From Carpediemonas membranifera (lineage: Eukaryota > Fornicata), in the NCBI GenBank assembly GCA_019828565.1, contig JAHDYR010000038.1:496001-560000 (forward strand): DNA of 64,000 bases. Reading direction: 5' to 3'. The position numbers and the translations under genes are program-made. Position 1 is the stretch's first letter; every line of letters begins with the position of its first letter. Of the stretch, positions 54,838 to 64,000 are shown one piece after another. The notes beneath the pieces are model-generated. The model ran no database searches. It was not told the DNA's origin and saw nothing but the letters and a program-made list of their open reading frames with translations.

Positions 54838-55843
54838 CTACACGTCTCTCTCAAGCGCACGGGTCATCATGCTTATGTATCGATCATTCATAAGTCTTCT
54901 CTGGTCGGTTCTTAACGGGTCATACTCGTTGACATCAGAAACGATGTCTTGCATTTCAGGAAGAGGAATGGGCCGGGCATAGCTAGTCTCAGACATGATG
55001 ACCCTGGCCTCGTTGGGAAATGACAAGGAACCATTGGCTATAATCCGTCTTCCTGCTGAGCCAGGCGCGAAACGATAGCCAGAGAAGTACTTCGTCAGAA
55101 AGAAAAAGAGGATTGTCGAGGCATGTCACGCGGTAGAGCCAATAGGCGTCCTGGAGAACAAGCTCATGCGCCAGAACCTTCTCAGGAGTGAGGATAATGC
55201 ATGTGTTCTTGTACTTGGCTGTCGAAATAGCACTGCACAGCTGAGACTCCTCAGATCTGTCGAGTCCGGAGCAGGTGGCAAAGTAAATCAGACGCACACG
55301 CGTCGATCTCACCAAGGAAGGGCTCTCGAATGACCTGAGGATGAGCTGGACCAGATCATGGTGATACAGAAACTCGTTCGTAGACGTATCAATGATCATA
55401 CGCGACGTTTCTGTATCAGAATGACCCGATATCACCCAGTAAGTGTCGAAGTTAGAGTACTGCGACGCCAACTCCTCAAGTACCTCGGCCAGATGGGACG
55501 TAGACTTAAAGGTGCGGGCAACGGCAGTCAGCCACTCATCATCAACGAGCTCTAGAGCCGTCTTGAGCTTGAAATGATAGCCAGATGAGTTGGCAAGACT
55601 TTCCACGCGGAAGACGGGGTAGGGCTGAGTCGGGGTCTCGAAACCATGCAGCGGCTCGATGGTGATTAGCACCCGTCGGTTAATCAACTTCTCTGTTGTA
55701 AAAGGACACTCGTGAGAGGAAGAAGACTTGAAACCGATCCCGCGATGTCCACGCCTGAGCTGAACCTTACCACAGACACATTCAAAGACTTCTTGGTCCT
55801 TACTGATGCGTCGCGTGCCGAATTCTCCGTATTTCTCGTCCAT
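54838..55843 (-). CDS. CHAT/caspase-like His-Cys protein with N-terminal zinc motif
   Basis: Start at 55843 (MDEKYGEFG). An N-terminal C-x-C...H-x-C element (FECVCGKVQLRRGHRG...SHECPF) looks like a small zinc ribbon. Residues about 130-230 show a caspase-fold pattern: a strand ending in a dyad His (YWVISGHSDTE) and, about 60 residues later, a strand ending in a dyad Cys (RLIYFATCSGLDRSE), as in CHAT and caspase-clan proteases. The first frame ends at 54989; a 28-nt GT-AG segment (55004-55031) would splice it to a tail ending at 54838 (325 aa total), but that intron is uncertain. A 31-nt palindrome sits 5 nt upstream of the ATG. Confidence 0.6.
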
Positions 55844-55848
55844 TTGCA

Positions 55849-55879
55849 ATGTGCCATTTTTTTTTCATGAATGGCACAT
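55849..55879. promoter_or_regulatory. 31-nt palindrome ATGTGCCAT...ATGGCACAT, copy 1
   Basis: Nine-base perfect arms with a T-rich, CATGA-containing spacer. It lies between the CHAT-like gene (minus) and the SET gene (plus). A reverse-complement copy with one difference is at 60716-60746. Confidence 0.75.
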
Positions 55880-56037
55880 TTTGATTTGAAGCAAAGGACA
55901 AGCTTTTGATCCAAGTAAAGAGGTATACCTTCATTGCTACACTATTTATGCATGCTACTGCAGTATTGTTCGGATCTGATCAGCGATGCGCCTGTTCTTC
56001 GGATCGGGAGTTGCGAGAAAAAAAAGAGAACGAAGAT

Positions 56038-56987
56038 ATGGCGAGAAGAAAGATGCCCGCAAGGAAGCAGCAACCGGTAGGTAAGAGAAGGACTCAAAAT
56101 CCACCCAACAAGACTTTTGAGTCATCTGCTTCTCCGCAGGATCAACGTCCTGCGGAAACGACTGTAACGGCAGCATCACCTCCTCCTCCGCCTCCCGAGT
56201 CGCCTTCCCATTCATCCAGCTCGTCTGAAGCCGAGGAGGACTCCGTCGAGGGGTCCGTCATGCACGTCCACCCTAGGTGGACGCATGTTTACCCGGGTTC
56301 AGACCTGCAGGACGTCAAGCGGCTGATTTCGGATGAGATAAGCCTTCAGGCCATTCCTGCTCCGGCCTGGATCTCATCCGAGACCCGTTGCGACCCCCGT
56401 CTGACCCAGGAGCCCGACCATCCGGCCCTCAATCGGACGCAGAGCGTCGGCCGAGGCATGATTGCCACTGAGGATATCTCAGCTGGCACATGTCTCGGCA
56501 TATACTCGGGAAGCTGATTCCCGATGCTGAGACGGCCAGCAACAACGGCCAGATGGTGTTTGTTTCGCATATTCCATTACCATTACACAGCATGTCATTC
56601 GCTGACAGTCAGGTCGCCGTCGATGCCATGTCGGCCGCAGCGGGTGTCCACCTGATTAACCACAGCCCTGACGATGTCAACTGTGAGTTCGTGGACGTCT
56701 TGGTGGATGGCCTGCCAGTGATATCGGTCAGGGCCACTGCCAACATCGTTCGCGGCGATTTCTTGCGCATCGATTATGGCGAGACCTACTTTGAGGCCGA
56801 TGAAGAGGAGCACCCGGTTGCTCGCTTCAAGAGTCTCGCCATAGATGACCCTCACTACCTCGCTCGAAAGGTGGAGCAGTTCAAAATACTGCAGGTCAAG
56901 CCGCAGCCCCGCAAGCGGAAGACCAAGTCCAACCCCGCCCGTAAGCGCTTCCACACTGCGCGCATGACTCAAGGCAAGAGTGAATAA
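56038..56987 (+). CDS. SET-domain protein (one frame slip)
   Basis: Start taken at 56038 (MARRKMPARKQQPVG); residues 1-80 are basic, then Pro/Ser-rich. The SET domain starts with GRGMIATEDISAGTCLGIYSG, where the frame slips at a GGG run (56508-56510), and continues KLIPDAETASNNGQM, then LINHSPDDVNCEF (the N-H-S cofactor-binding motif) and FLRIDYGETYF (the DYG end motif). A basic tail (QPRKRKTKSNPARKRF) follows. SET domains transfer methyl groups to lysines of histones or other proteins. Converges with the OTU gene (30 nt). Confidence 0.8.
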
Positions 56988-57017
56988 ACTTGAAGAGATA
57001 TCAATTCAATCAATCAT

Positions 57018-58390
57018 TTATGAGCGGGTGACATCCTCCGGACGAGTAGCACGCTTCTCGGGCTCTGCGGCAGCTGCCTTGCGCTTGCGGTCCGGAAGAC
57101 TGTAGACACAGGCATGACGATTCTCGATGACGATGAACTGAGTGAGCTTCATGCTCTCACAAAGACCTAAGATCTTGTCCAGCGTCGCATCCTGGATGGG
57201 CAAGAACTCTGAATCTTCCCAACCTTTGTGGACCCAGAGGCAGGTAAGGTCCTCGTCGATCTGGGTGATGATTACCGGAGTGTGACTCAGCTCTACACTG
57301 GCCTGGATGGCCTCATGGTCTGCCCAGGGGAAAGGGGAGCCAGGCATCTCAGAGAACGGGTCGCCCTCGAACCCCTTGCCCTCACAGAAGGATCGGATGT
57401 CCTCGTACAGCTGAAGCTTCTCACCAACAGTAGGCTGGGACCCAGTCCTGATGAGATGCATGGCGCTGAGAATGCATGAGCCATCCCCAGGCACCTCAGA
57501 CCGCTTCAGAGAGCTTGTATCGTTCTTAAACTTCTTAGCGGTCTTCTCCATGATGGTCTGGACGTCATCTTTGGGGTCTGCGGCCACCAAAGCCTCCCGA
57601 TCCAGGTCTATGACCTCAGCCTCCTTCTTCAAGGGCACAAGCTTCTCCGTCTCGAGCTTTTCAATCTTGGCCCGGCTCGCCAAAGCTCCCTCTTCAAATC
57701 ACGGATCGCACCGTTGTGTTCCACGGCAAGATGGCGGCGCAGGAGGCGCGATGTGCCACTCAGGGTACTTCTGTGGACGGGAGAGTCCATCAGAAGCGCG
57801 TCCAGGTGCCTTATCCGGTCGAACTGCACGTCGACCGGGTCCGACAGCTCAGGCTCGGCGTTGTTCTTGAACGAACGGACGACCCCCGACCTTCCTGGCT
57901 TCACCTTGCGCATTATGCGCTCACGGAGCAGCGAAAGGACTGAATAAGCAGGAGTTATTTGGAGTACTTACCTCCAACGTCGTGCTCGTGATCCGAAGAC
58001 ACTTCTCGGCGGACCTTCTGGACAAGGCTGTCGTAGGCATGATCTCCCATGACCTTCTTCAGCTCAGCCGATGTCGTGATCAGCTCAAGCTGAGCCTCGG
58101 CAGTTTCTCTTAGGTGCAGGATAAGGTGAGGCGACCTGAAGAGCTTGCGAAGCGTTTTCCAGCCAATATCTGTGTAAAAAGGTATGGGGAAAGTACTTAC
58201 GATCACGAAGAAGGGCGGTGAGGATCTTGTCATCGGGCAGAAGGAACTTACGAAGAAGTGAGCACTTGATCATCTCCTGCGCGTTTGATGAGGCCTGACT
58301 GATCTCAGCGCTGTCATAGAAGATAAAGAACTGCTTACCAAACGTTTTCGAACGCTTCAAGAGCATGTAGAAGTCGAAAACCGATTGCAT
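57018..58390 (-). CDS. OTU-family cysteine protease with two 31-32-nt introns
   Basis: Exons 58201-58390, 57972-58169 and 57018-57939. Introns 58170-58200 (31 nt) and 57940-57971 (32 nt) start GTAAGTACT and end CACAG and TTCAG. The third exon slips frame near 57676 inside a coiled coil. The C-terminal domain has the OTU catalytic Cys loop (VPGDGSCILSAMHL), the WADHEAIQASVELSHTPVII segment equivalent to the W-G-x-x-x-E-x-Q-A-L region, and a catalytic His in IENRHACVYSL. OTU enzymes cleave ubiquitin chains. The N-terminal 200 residues are helical and unassigned. Palindromic sites abut the start codon. Confidence 0.78.
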
Positions 58391-58394
58391 GATT

Positions 58395-58489
58395 ATAAGG
58401 CTCTCAGGACCTAATGAAAAAATTCATAAGGCTCTGAGAGCCTTATACACGATTTCGAATTGGTGTATAAGGCTCTGAGAGCCTTATGA
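58395..58489. promoter_or_regulatory. Repeated perfect palindromes upstream of the OTU gene
   Basis: Two identical 21-nt palindromes with half-site ATAAGGCTCT at 58426-58446 and 58467-58487, plus a half-site at 58395 just 5 nt from the ATG. The two full sites also sit as 27-bp arms of one larger inverted repeat (58424-58489) around a 12-nt spacer. This looks like a multi-site operator or a promoter dimer-binding array. Confidence 0.7.
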
Positions 58490-58490
58490 A

Positions 58491-59016
58491 CTCAGAGGAG
58501 GTCCTCGGGGCACTTCGGTGCAGAATTTTGATTGGGCATCTGATTGGACCATGGGGCGGATGCTCAGAGGGATGAATGCGAGCTCAATGGAGACCATTGG
58601 ACATGTCAGAGATGGCATGTCCAGGTGAAGGTCCATCATGGAAGGAGCCATTCACGATAAGTCTTCTAAATGTTGTGTTGCGAGCGTCTGAAGGGCTTTC
58701 TCTGGATACCGACCAAGATGGAGGTCACGTGGATCAACGGACGATAATTGCGGTATTCTGGCCTTGTATGCCACTCTTAAATCCATTGTTTGATCCATTC
58801 CCGCGTTTATAGTTCATCTCAACGCTTCCTCGACGAGTTACAATTGTTGATGTTGTTTAGGTTCTATTACAGGCCATTCGAGGCCACAGAGCTCTCATGA
58901 TGTTGTTTTAGTGATATACACATGCTTGCCAGCGTTTGAGGATCGATACTCTTCTCCTTTCTTCGTTTGGTTTTCTAATTTCGTTGCGAGCATAAAGTGC
59001 ACCTTGAAGAAACGTT
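58491..59016. other. Divergent intergenic region
   Basis: 526 nt upstream of the gene at 59017. A short inverted repeat GGACATG/CATGTCC lies near 58600-58623. A 78-codon plus frame (58576-58812) has no supporting feature. Confidence 0.45.
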
Positions 59017-59703
59017 ATGCCTCCGAAACGGAGTAATACTGCTAAGAGCAAGGGCAGAAAGCGTCTAAACGCTGTGGAAATGATTTCTACTTACTTAGAG
59101 AAGGAGCACGCTGCTGGAAGCATCTCCGCTGCCGATGTCGCCACCGGAAACCGCATTTGCAATGAGGTGGTTGACAGACGCCCCAATGACCTCCCCACAT
59201 TCGTTCCGGAGGATCTTAGGGATGAAGCGGAGTTCCGTTCTCTCGATAGCATTGAGCAGATCATGGCGCAGTACAAGGGCGAGTCTTCTGAGGCCAAGGA
59301 GAAGCGCTTCAGGGCCCTCATCAGCCTGGACGCCGAAGGAGATGAGGTCGACCATGGCAGCCCTCTCTTGGCAACTGTCCGTGAGTACCGCGAGCTGTTC
59401 CACGGCATCCCTCAGTCGGTCCGCCCCCGCGCTTACGCCTTCGTCGCCCAGAGGCTTGGTATCTCTGTCGACAAGGTCAGAGAGGTCCTTCTGGAGAGTG
59501 TGTGCCGCAAGGACTCTAAGCTCATCTTCGAGCGTCCGCAGCTTGTCCTCAAGAAGCACTCGAAGACCTTCAAGGACCTCGCCGCTGTGATTGAGAAGAG
59601 GAACGCTGCCCGTGCCGCTGCAGAGGCTCGTGATGTTCTGCGTATACCCGTTTACGCGAGCCTCCTGCTCTTCCACGCAGCTAACGTCAACTCAAATGAG
59701 TAA
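59017..59703 (+). CDS. Unknown protein, 228 aa
   Basis: A clean frame with a strongly basic start (MPPKRSNTAKSKGRKR), then a helical body (STYLEKEHAAG, RFRALISLDAEG, VREVLLESVCRK). No motif that I recognise. Codon use is biased to C- and G-ending codons like the island neighbours. It converges with the GNAT gene (about 20 nt between stops). Confidence 0.7.
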   Translation: MPPKRSNTAKSKGRKRLNAVEMISTYLEKEHAAGSISAADVATGNRICNEVVDRRPNDLPTFVPEDLRDEAEFRSLDSIEQIMAQYKGESSEAKEKRFRALISLDAEGDEVDHGSPLLATVREYRELFHGIPQSVRPRAYAFVAQRLGISVDKVREVLLESVCRKDSKLIFERPQLVLKKHSKTFKDLAAVIEKRNAARAAAEARDVLRIPVYASLLLFHAANVNSNE

Positions 59704-59723
59704 TAAATCGACTGCTTCTTCAT

Positions 59724-60680
59724 TTAATCTTCATTCTCTTCCTCATCTTCCTTCTCAGACAGCAGATGGTACCACTCTTCCTCGAAATAGTTCTCTTTCT
59801 GGTAATCCTTACGCATCTTTGATCTCTTATCCACGATCTTTTGGACCAAATCCCTTCGGTTGCTGTCGTAAAGGGCGATGATTATCTCACGTTGCTTCTT
59901 GCGCGTCGGGTGCGGGGTAACACTCTTCCTCAGACGCTTAATGTAGCGGTTGAGCTTGTCCGAGGGCTTGGTGGGCAGGGTGGGTTGGGTGGCTTGGGTT
60001 CTCTTTGGGGGAGGCTGGACCTGGTCCACAGAAGTGAAAGCCGTACCGTAGTCGACGGACGGGGGAGCCCTCCAGGACTTCATGGCATATCCATGGCAAG
60101 CAACGAGACTCTCACCGAGCTTCGTCCACTTGTTCGGGCCGTATGTTGCCTCCATGGTCACCAGTTTCGCATCATCCAGGTACTCCATCGTGGACTTTTG
60201 CTTGGAGATGGACATCCCCATACGCTGGTAGGCTGGCACAAGAGAACTTACACACTGCAGACGGATCCTCTGTCCGGCAGAGGCAACCGAAAGAAGAATC
60301 GTGGCGAGACCATTGCCCCTGGCATAGAATGCCGTGCGAATAACCACAACATATAAGTCCTGGCGCAGCTCGGAAGGGGTTTCATCAGTAGCTTCGGTGT
60401 TGTATGACTCCTTCGTGAGCAACAAGGCCGAAATGATGGAATCAGTCTTGCAGTCACGAATCGCAACCAATCTGGGTAAATACCTGGGCAACACTGGGTG
60501 AACAAACATGAAGAAGCGATGATCGATGTCATCAACTCCTCTCGTGGCAACGTCCTGCTTAAAAAACGTACGGACACTGGGGATGATGTCTGACTTATCA
60601 GAAAGTCTTACGTACTGTATATAAGCCTTATGGGCTGCAAGAGTATCCTCTGTCCAAGATTCTTTCCCCGTTTGGTTCAT
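59724..60680 (-). CDS. GNAT-type N-acetyltransferase, 318 aa
   Basis: Start at 60680 (MNQTGKESWTEDT). The acetyl-CoA binding motif A is recognisable as VVIRTAFYARGNGLATILL (R/Q-x-x-G-x-G/A), with a downstream LVPAYQRMGM element equivalent to the A-x-x-x-Y-x-x-x-G-F motif B of the family. The C-terminal 100 residues are basic, then acidic, and probably disordered. The substrate cannot be told. The 20-nt palindrome TTTCACAAACTTTTGTGAAA touches the start codon, and the 31-nt ATGTGCCAT palindrome lies 35 nt upstream. Confidence 0.7.
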   Translation of the reverse strand: MNQTGKESWTEDTLAAHKAYIQYVRLSDKSDIIPSVRTFFKQDVATRGVDDIDHRFFMFVHPVLPRYLPRLVAIRDCKTDSIISALLLTKESYNTEATDETPSELRQDLYVVVIRTAFYARGNGLATILLSVASAGQRIRLQCVSSLVPAYQRMGMSISKQKSTMEYLDDAKLVTMEATYGPNKWTKLGESLVACHGYAMKSWRAPPSVDYGTAFTSVDQVQPPPKRTQATQPTLPTKPSDKLNRYIKRLRKSVTPHPTRKKQREIIIALYDSNRRDLVQKIVDKRSKMRKDYQKENYFEEEWYHLLSEKEDEEENED

Positions 60681-60700
60681 TTTCACAAACTTTTGTGAAA
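60681..60700. promoter_or_regulatory. Palindrome TTTCACAAA-CT-TTTGTGAAA at a start codon
   Basis: Nine-base arms with a 2-nt spacer, directly adjacent to the ATG of the GNAT gene. Half-site shared with the palindrome at 53203. Confidence 0.6.
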
Positions 60701-60715
60701 CCTGCGAAATGTGAA

Positions 60716-60746
60716 ATGTGCCATTCATGAAAAAAAAGTGGCACAT
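60716..60746. promoter_or_regulatory. 31-nt palindrome ATGTGCCAT...GTGGCACAT, copy 2
   Basis: Reverse complement of 55849-55879 with 30 of 31 positions the same. Both copies lie just upstream of minus-strand genes of the island. Confidence 0.75.
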
Positions 60747-60807
60747 ATGAAAAATGAATGAATTTATCACGGAACCATCTTACATCACTTTATATCACGC
60801 GGATGCC

Positions 60808-62006
60808 TCAATTCTGTCTGCTACACTCTCCACACAGGCAGCAAACTAACTCTATGCCATGGTCCGCCAGACTGCATGACATCGTGCCCTCCTCACCCCA
60901 CGTCAGCGTCGTATGCTCTTCTACAAACTCCCACACTTCATCAACAGTCTCCTGAAAGGTCTGGATCATCTCACGAGTTGGCTCGAAGGTCACGGTGGTC
61001 AGTGTGCGGACACCAAACCAATGCTTCGCATCCTTACAGCAGTCGTGAACTCGCACACACTTGAGTCGCTGGAGCTGGGGGACAGAGTAGTCCTGCCGAC
61101 CAAAAAGAACGCATGCCCGTCAGGAAGGAACACGCGAGAGTTGTCTGCTCGATCAAGCAAATGCCCTCAAGGACTGCCTTCCTGTGCAACTTGGCTGCTA
61201 CCTCCTGGTTCTTGATGAACTCTCGCTCAAAGTACTCCTCTAGGATATAGAACAGCGGCACCTTGAGATGCTTGTGGCACAGGGGCTGCGTCGTGAGTCT
61301 GCTGATGCTGTAGAGGTTCTCAGCGCACGGTTTCTCCTTCGTCTTCGCTTCGCTGCTTGATAGCAGGGATATGGAAGTCTTATCCTTGTTAGGAATGAAC
61401 GCAATCGTGACGTGAATGAGGTGGGCCACTGCGGCAGCCATGAAGTGAAACGCGACAGCCGCGTCAGTCACAGGTTCGGACGAGTAGTACATGGCCTGGA
61501 GGTAGCCAATGAGCCGAATGATATCTTGAATGCACTCAGGGAGAGCAACGTAGTCCTCTTGGGTCTCTTGGGTACGACATACGGCCAAGCTTGAGGTTGA
61601 GGAGCTTATTCTGGATGATCTCCTCGCGGGACCCGCGGGTGGTGGGATGCTTCTTGAAAGAACCACAGATATGGGCAACCTGCTCGAGTAAACGGTGCGA
61701 GTCGTGCATGAATGGAGGGCATATGACGATCTTCTCAAGAGGGATGACACTACAATTCTCGAACACCATGCGTTCATTGGTGAAATCGCCATAGATTGCA
61801 AGTACATCTTGAACTCGGTTCGGGTCGTCGACTTCAGCCTGGTATGCTGTCTTATCGTCCAGGTTGTCCTTGATGGTGAGACGATGGCGGCCTGCTATCG
61901 GGTGGAGCGCCTTACTTTTGTGGTAAATCGTGTTGCAAGGGTGTGGATAGTTGGGCCGGCCCGACTTTCTGGACAGCATGTGGCGGAGGGCGGCATGATC
62001 GCCCAT
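60808..62006 (-). CDS. Unknown protein, about 400 aa (two frame slips)
   Basis: Three frames read as one gene: start at 62006 (MGDHAALRHMLS), slip near 61584 (GGCC) into DYVALPECIQDIIRLIGYLQ, slip at a GGGGG run (61077-61081) into LKCVRVHDCCKDAKHWFG, ending CCLCGECSRQN at 60808. It is helical with a Cys/His-containing C-terminal third (DCCKDAKHW, CCLCGEC) that might bind metal. No family recognised. Last gene of the island before element 5. Confidence 0.55.
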
Positions 62007-62097
62007 GACGATGACATGGTCGAAGATTGTGACCTCACCAGTGTCTCTGATGGGTATCTGACTCGTGTATAGGCGCTGTCATAAGGCATCCACGTCC

Positions 62098-64000
62098 GCA
62101 GTTTATGTAAATGTTCCAATCTCTTCGCCCCGGCACAGTGATCACTTTCCGAAATGAATAATTGGATTCCGCCATCACTATCGGACTTCTCTAGAGAGTC
62201 CGTTCGCGCGTTCAAACGCGCCCTCACGTTCGCGCAGAAGCATGCTCCTACCACAACCGTCATAACGGCTTACGAGTGCCTCACCGAGGATCAAGTCAGT
62301 CATGTCCGATTTGTCCGCAACGTCGACGTCGAAGCACTCAACGACGCAGAACTTCTCGCCGAAATCACCGCTCTTTCTTTCCCGAGAACCCTTGAGAAAA
62401 CCATCCAAGAAATCCGGGCCCTCACGCAGGACCGAACCAAGTCCACGATCGAGGCCGTATCTCGTCTCATGGCTGAGACCGAGGAGCTGCGCTCCCACGC
62501 CCATGCCCTTCTCAACGCCGAGCTCGGCGCCAAGCCAGAGCCCGAGCCCGCCGAGGTGGATGAAGACGAGGCCGCCCTCAGCAAGGTCATCACCCAGAAG
62601 CCAGACAGCACGCCGAGTGAGCAGGACACCCCGAGAAAAGCCAGCCCCACCCGCGGACTCGATAAGATCATCGCCAAAGCTTTTATCGCCGCCCTTCGCC
62701 CGGTCTCACTTGCCAACCGTATTCAGCAAAAGTGGGACCTCTCTGGCGCCCGGGACATCGATAGCTTATTTGTGCACACGCGCGAGCTCATACTGCACGC
62801 CATTGACGCCCGTGAAGTCCTCGGAAGCGTGATTCAAGACATATCCATCACATCCTCCAGCACGAGCTCCATCACGAGCTCCAGCACTGGCCCGAAACAT
62901 AGCCAGAACGCCAACACCAGATCCCGCCGCGAGCGCCGGCGCCCTCCTCCATACGCGTGCTCCTGTGGAGGCATGCACTGGAAGGCTGATTGCCCGCACC
63001 GCGGCAGCACGCCCGGACAGCCCCAGGCTACCAAAGGCCACCCCGCCGCGGCCCGCGACGCCAGACCGGCACATCAGCCGCAACGCCAGCCCCAAGCGGC
63101 CAACAAACCGGCCCAGCCACAGCCGGCACCAGCTGCTCAGAAGCAGCAGCAACAGTCATCCCAGCAGCCACAGCCTCGCCCCGACGAGAGACGCGCTGGG
63201 AACATGGTGCTCCGGGACAGATCCAAGCTGATCAACTCTCGTCCAGGAGTCCACGAAGTCGAAGTCGCACACAATGCTTGTGATGATGCCTTTATCGAAG
63301 AAGTTGCCGCTTCAACTGCATTCTCAGTTAAGGGAGCTGTGAATGACCAAGAACAGGTGATATTGATCGATAGCGGCTCCGCAATCACGATCATCTCCAC
63401 AACCTCCGTTAAGACGCTCCAACTCGTCACACATGAGCTTGAAAAGCCATTTACTGTTCAGTCCGTTACCAATGAGCCCATCCTCATCACTCACTACGTC
63501 CAAGCGCGGATCACGTTGCCCAGCACATCTGGAAACGTCATCGTCGATCTCATCCTCTACATCATGACGCGCGCCACTGAACGTGTGCTCATTGGATGCG
63601 ACGTGCTTCGCGCGCTCGGTTATCTCTCCGAGAGTGGCCTCCACATCCCACTTCTTCCGGATTCACGCCCGGAGGACGCCACCGATGGCCTCCCACTCCA
63701 CAAGTACCTCGACGCCCCCGTCGAGGCCGTCTCCCTCAAGCGAGTTTCACACCGACGCGTGTGAGATACACGAGCTCTCCACCAAGGCCCAGACCGACGA
63801 GCTACATTCGATCCTCCGTCGGTTCGATCACCTATTCGACCCCGTCATAAGCAAACAGCCGTGCTCGTTTGCCCCTATGCGCATCCCGCTTTACGACAAC
63901 GCCCCTCCGATCCGTCTTCGCCCGCGCAACCTACACCCGAAGAAGCTGGAGTGGCTGTTGCCATACGTCGAGCGCCTGCGCCAGGACGAGATCACACAGC
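62098..64000 (+). mobile_element. Element 5: 5' part of a further gypsy element (runs off the window)
   Basis: GCAGTTTATGTAAA at 62098-62111 is shared with the LTR of element 2, so the 5' LTR probably lies between about 62070 and 62150; with no second copy its limits cannot be fixed. The gag-protease frame and the start of the reverse transcriptase follow. Confidence 0.7.
62154..64000 (+). CDS. Element 5 gag-protease and start of reverse transcriptase (partial)
   Basis: Gag from MNNWIPPSLSDFSRE at 62154, with a coiled-coil middle, a long Gln/Pro/Ala-rich linker, and a short knuckle-like CSCGGMHWKADC (about 62960). The protease reads LIDSGSAITIIS and later RVLIGCDVLRALGYL. The frame slips at a TTT run (63745-63747); the continuing frame to the window edge has the pre-RT region with DNAPPIRLRPRNLHPKK and ends inside the polymerase N-terminus. 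Confidence 0.82.

Noticed and set aside
58576-58812. 78-codon plus-strand frame between the OTU gene and the gene at 59017
   Set aside because: No domain, overlaps a likely divergent promoter region.
53170-62100. Idea that the island is a Maverick/Polinton
   Set aside because: No protein-primed DNA polymerase, retroviral-type integrase, packaging ATPase or capsid gene is present, and no long terminal inverted repeats were found.
1-64000. tRNA, rRNA or CRISPR features
   Set aside because: None seen by eye; I could not run a covariance-model search, so a tRNA gene in an intergenic gap cannot be excluded.

Overview
The window is nuclear DNA from a GC-rich, intron-poor eukaryotic microbe. Evidence for this: gamma-adaptin of AP-1, a cyclin-dependent kinase, muskelin, a TM9 (nonaspanin) protein, cytosolic-type lysyl-tRNA synthetase and an AIM24-family protein, together with Ty3/gypsy LTR retrotransposons. 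Genes are densely packed on both strands. The few introns I can place are only 28-34 nt long. Large cysteine-rich surface proteins and very small introns would suit a free-living flagellate such as a fornicate metamonad (Carpediemonas-like), but that is a guess and not shown by the sequence.

Layout. 1-13.5 kb: two paralogous giant membrane proteins built from short cysteine-rich (ephrin-receptor/GCC2-GCC3-like) repeats face each other. One (cut by the window edge) has a cytoplasmic ankyrin tail, the other a very short tail, and they share an identical 530-nt block. A WD40 gene and a TM9 gene lie between them. 14-36.8 kb: housekeeping and unknown genes in single copy: three coiled-coil or low-complexity proteins, cytidine deaminase, a Pho85/CDK5-like kinase, AP-1 gamma, muskelin, a secreted cysteine-rich/LRR protein, a pair of small secreted paralogues, AIM24, a decayed RCC1-like gene, a 3' scrap of a WD40 gene, and lysyl-tRNA synthetase.

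37-53.2 kb: a nested retroelement cluster. A truncated plus-strand gag-protease copy (element 4) is cut by a minus-strand gypsy element (element 1). Element 1 is itself interrupted twice by younger intact elements: element 2 (57-bp LTRs, 4-bp duplication GAGG) and element 3 (122-bp LTRs, duplication GCGG). Taking elements 2 and 3 out restores element 1's reading frame at both sites. Element 3 carries an extra antisense, intron-containing gene between pol and its 3' LTR.

53.2-62.1 kb: an island of unusual genes: a Cys/His zinc-finger protein, a CHAT/caspase-like His-Cys protein, a SET-domain protein, an OTU protease, a GNAT acetyltransferase and two unknowns. Several have long perfect palindromes touching their start codons. 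One 31-nt palindrome occurs twice in the island, once in each orientation. 62.1-64 kb: the gag-protease half of a further gypsy element running off the window.

Many reading frames break once at a short homopolymer and resume in another frame. This looks more like residual assembly indels than decay; the RCC1-like gene is the exception and appears truly broken.
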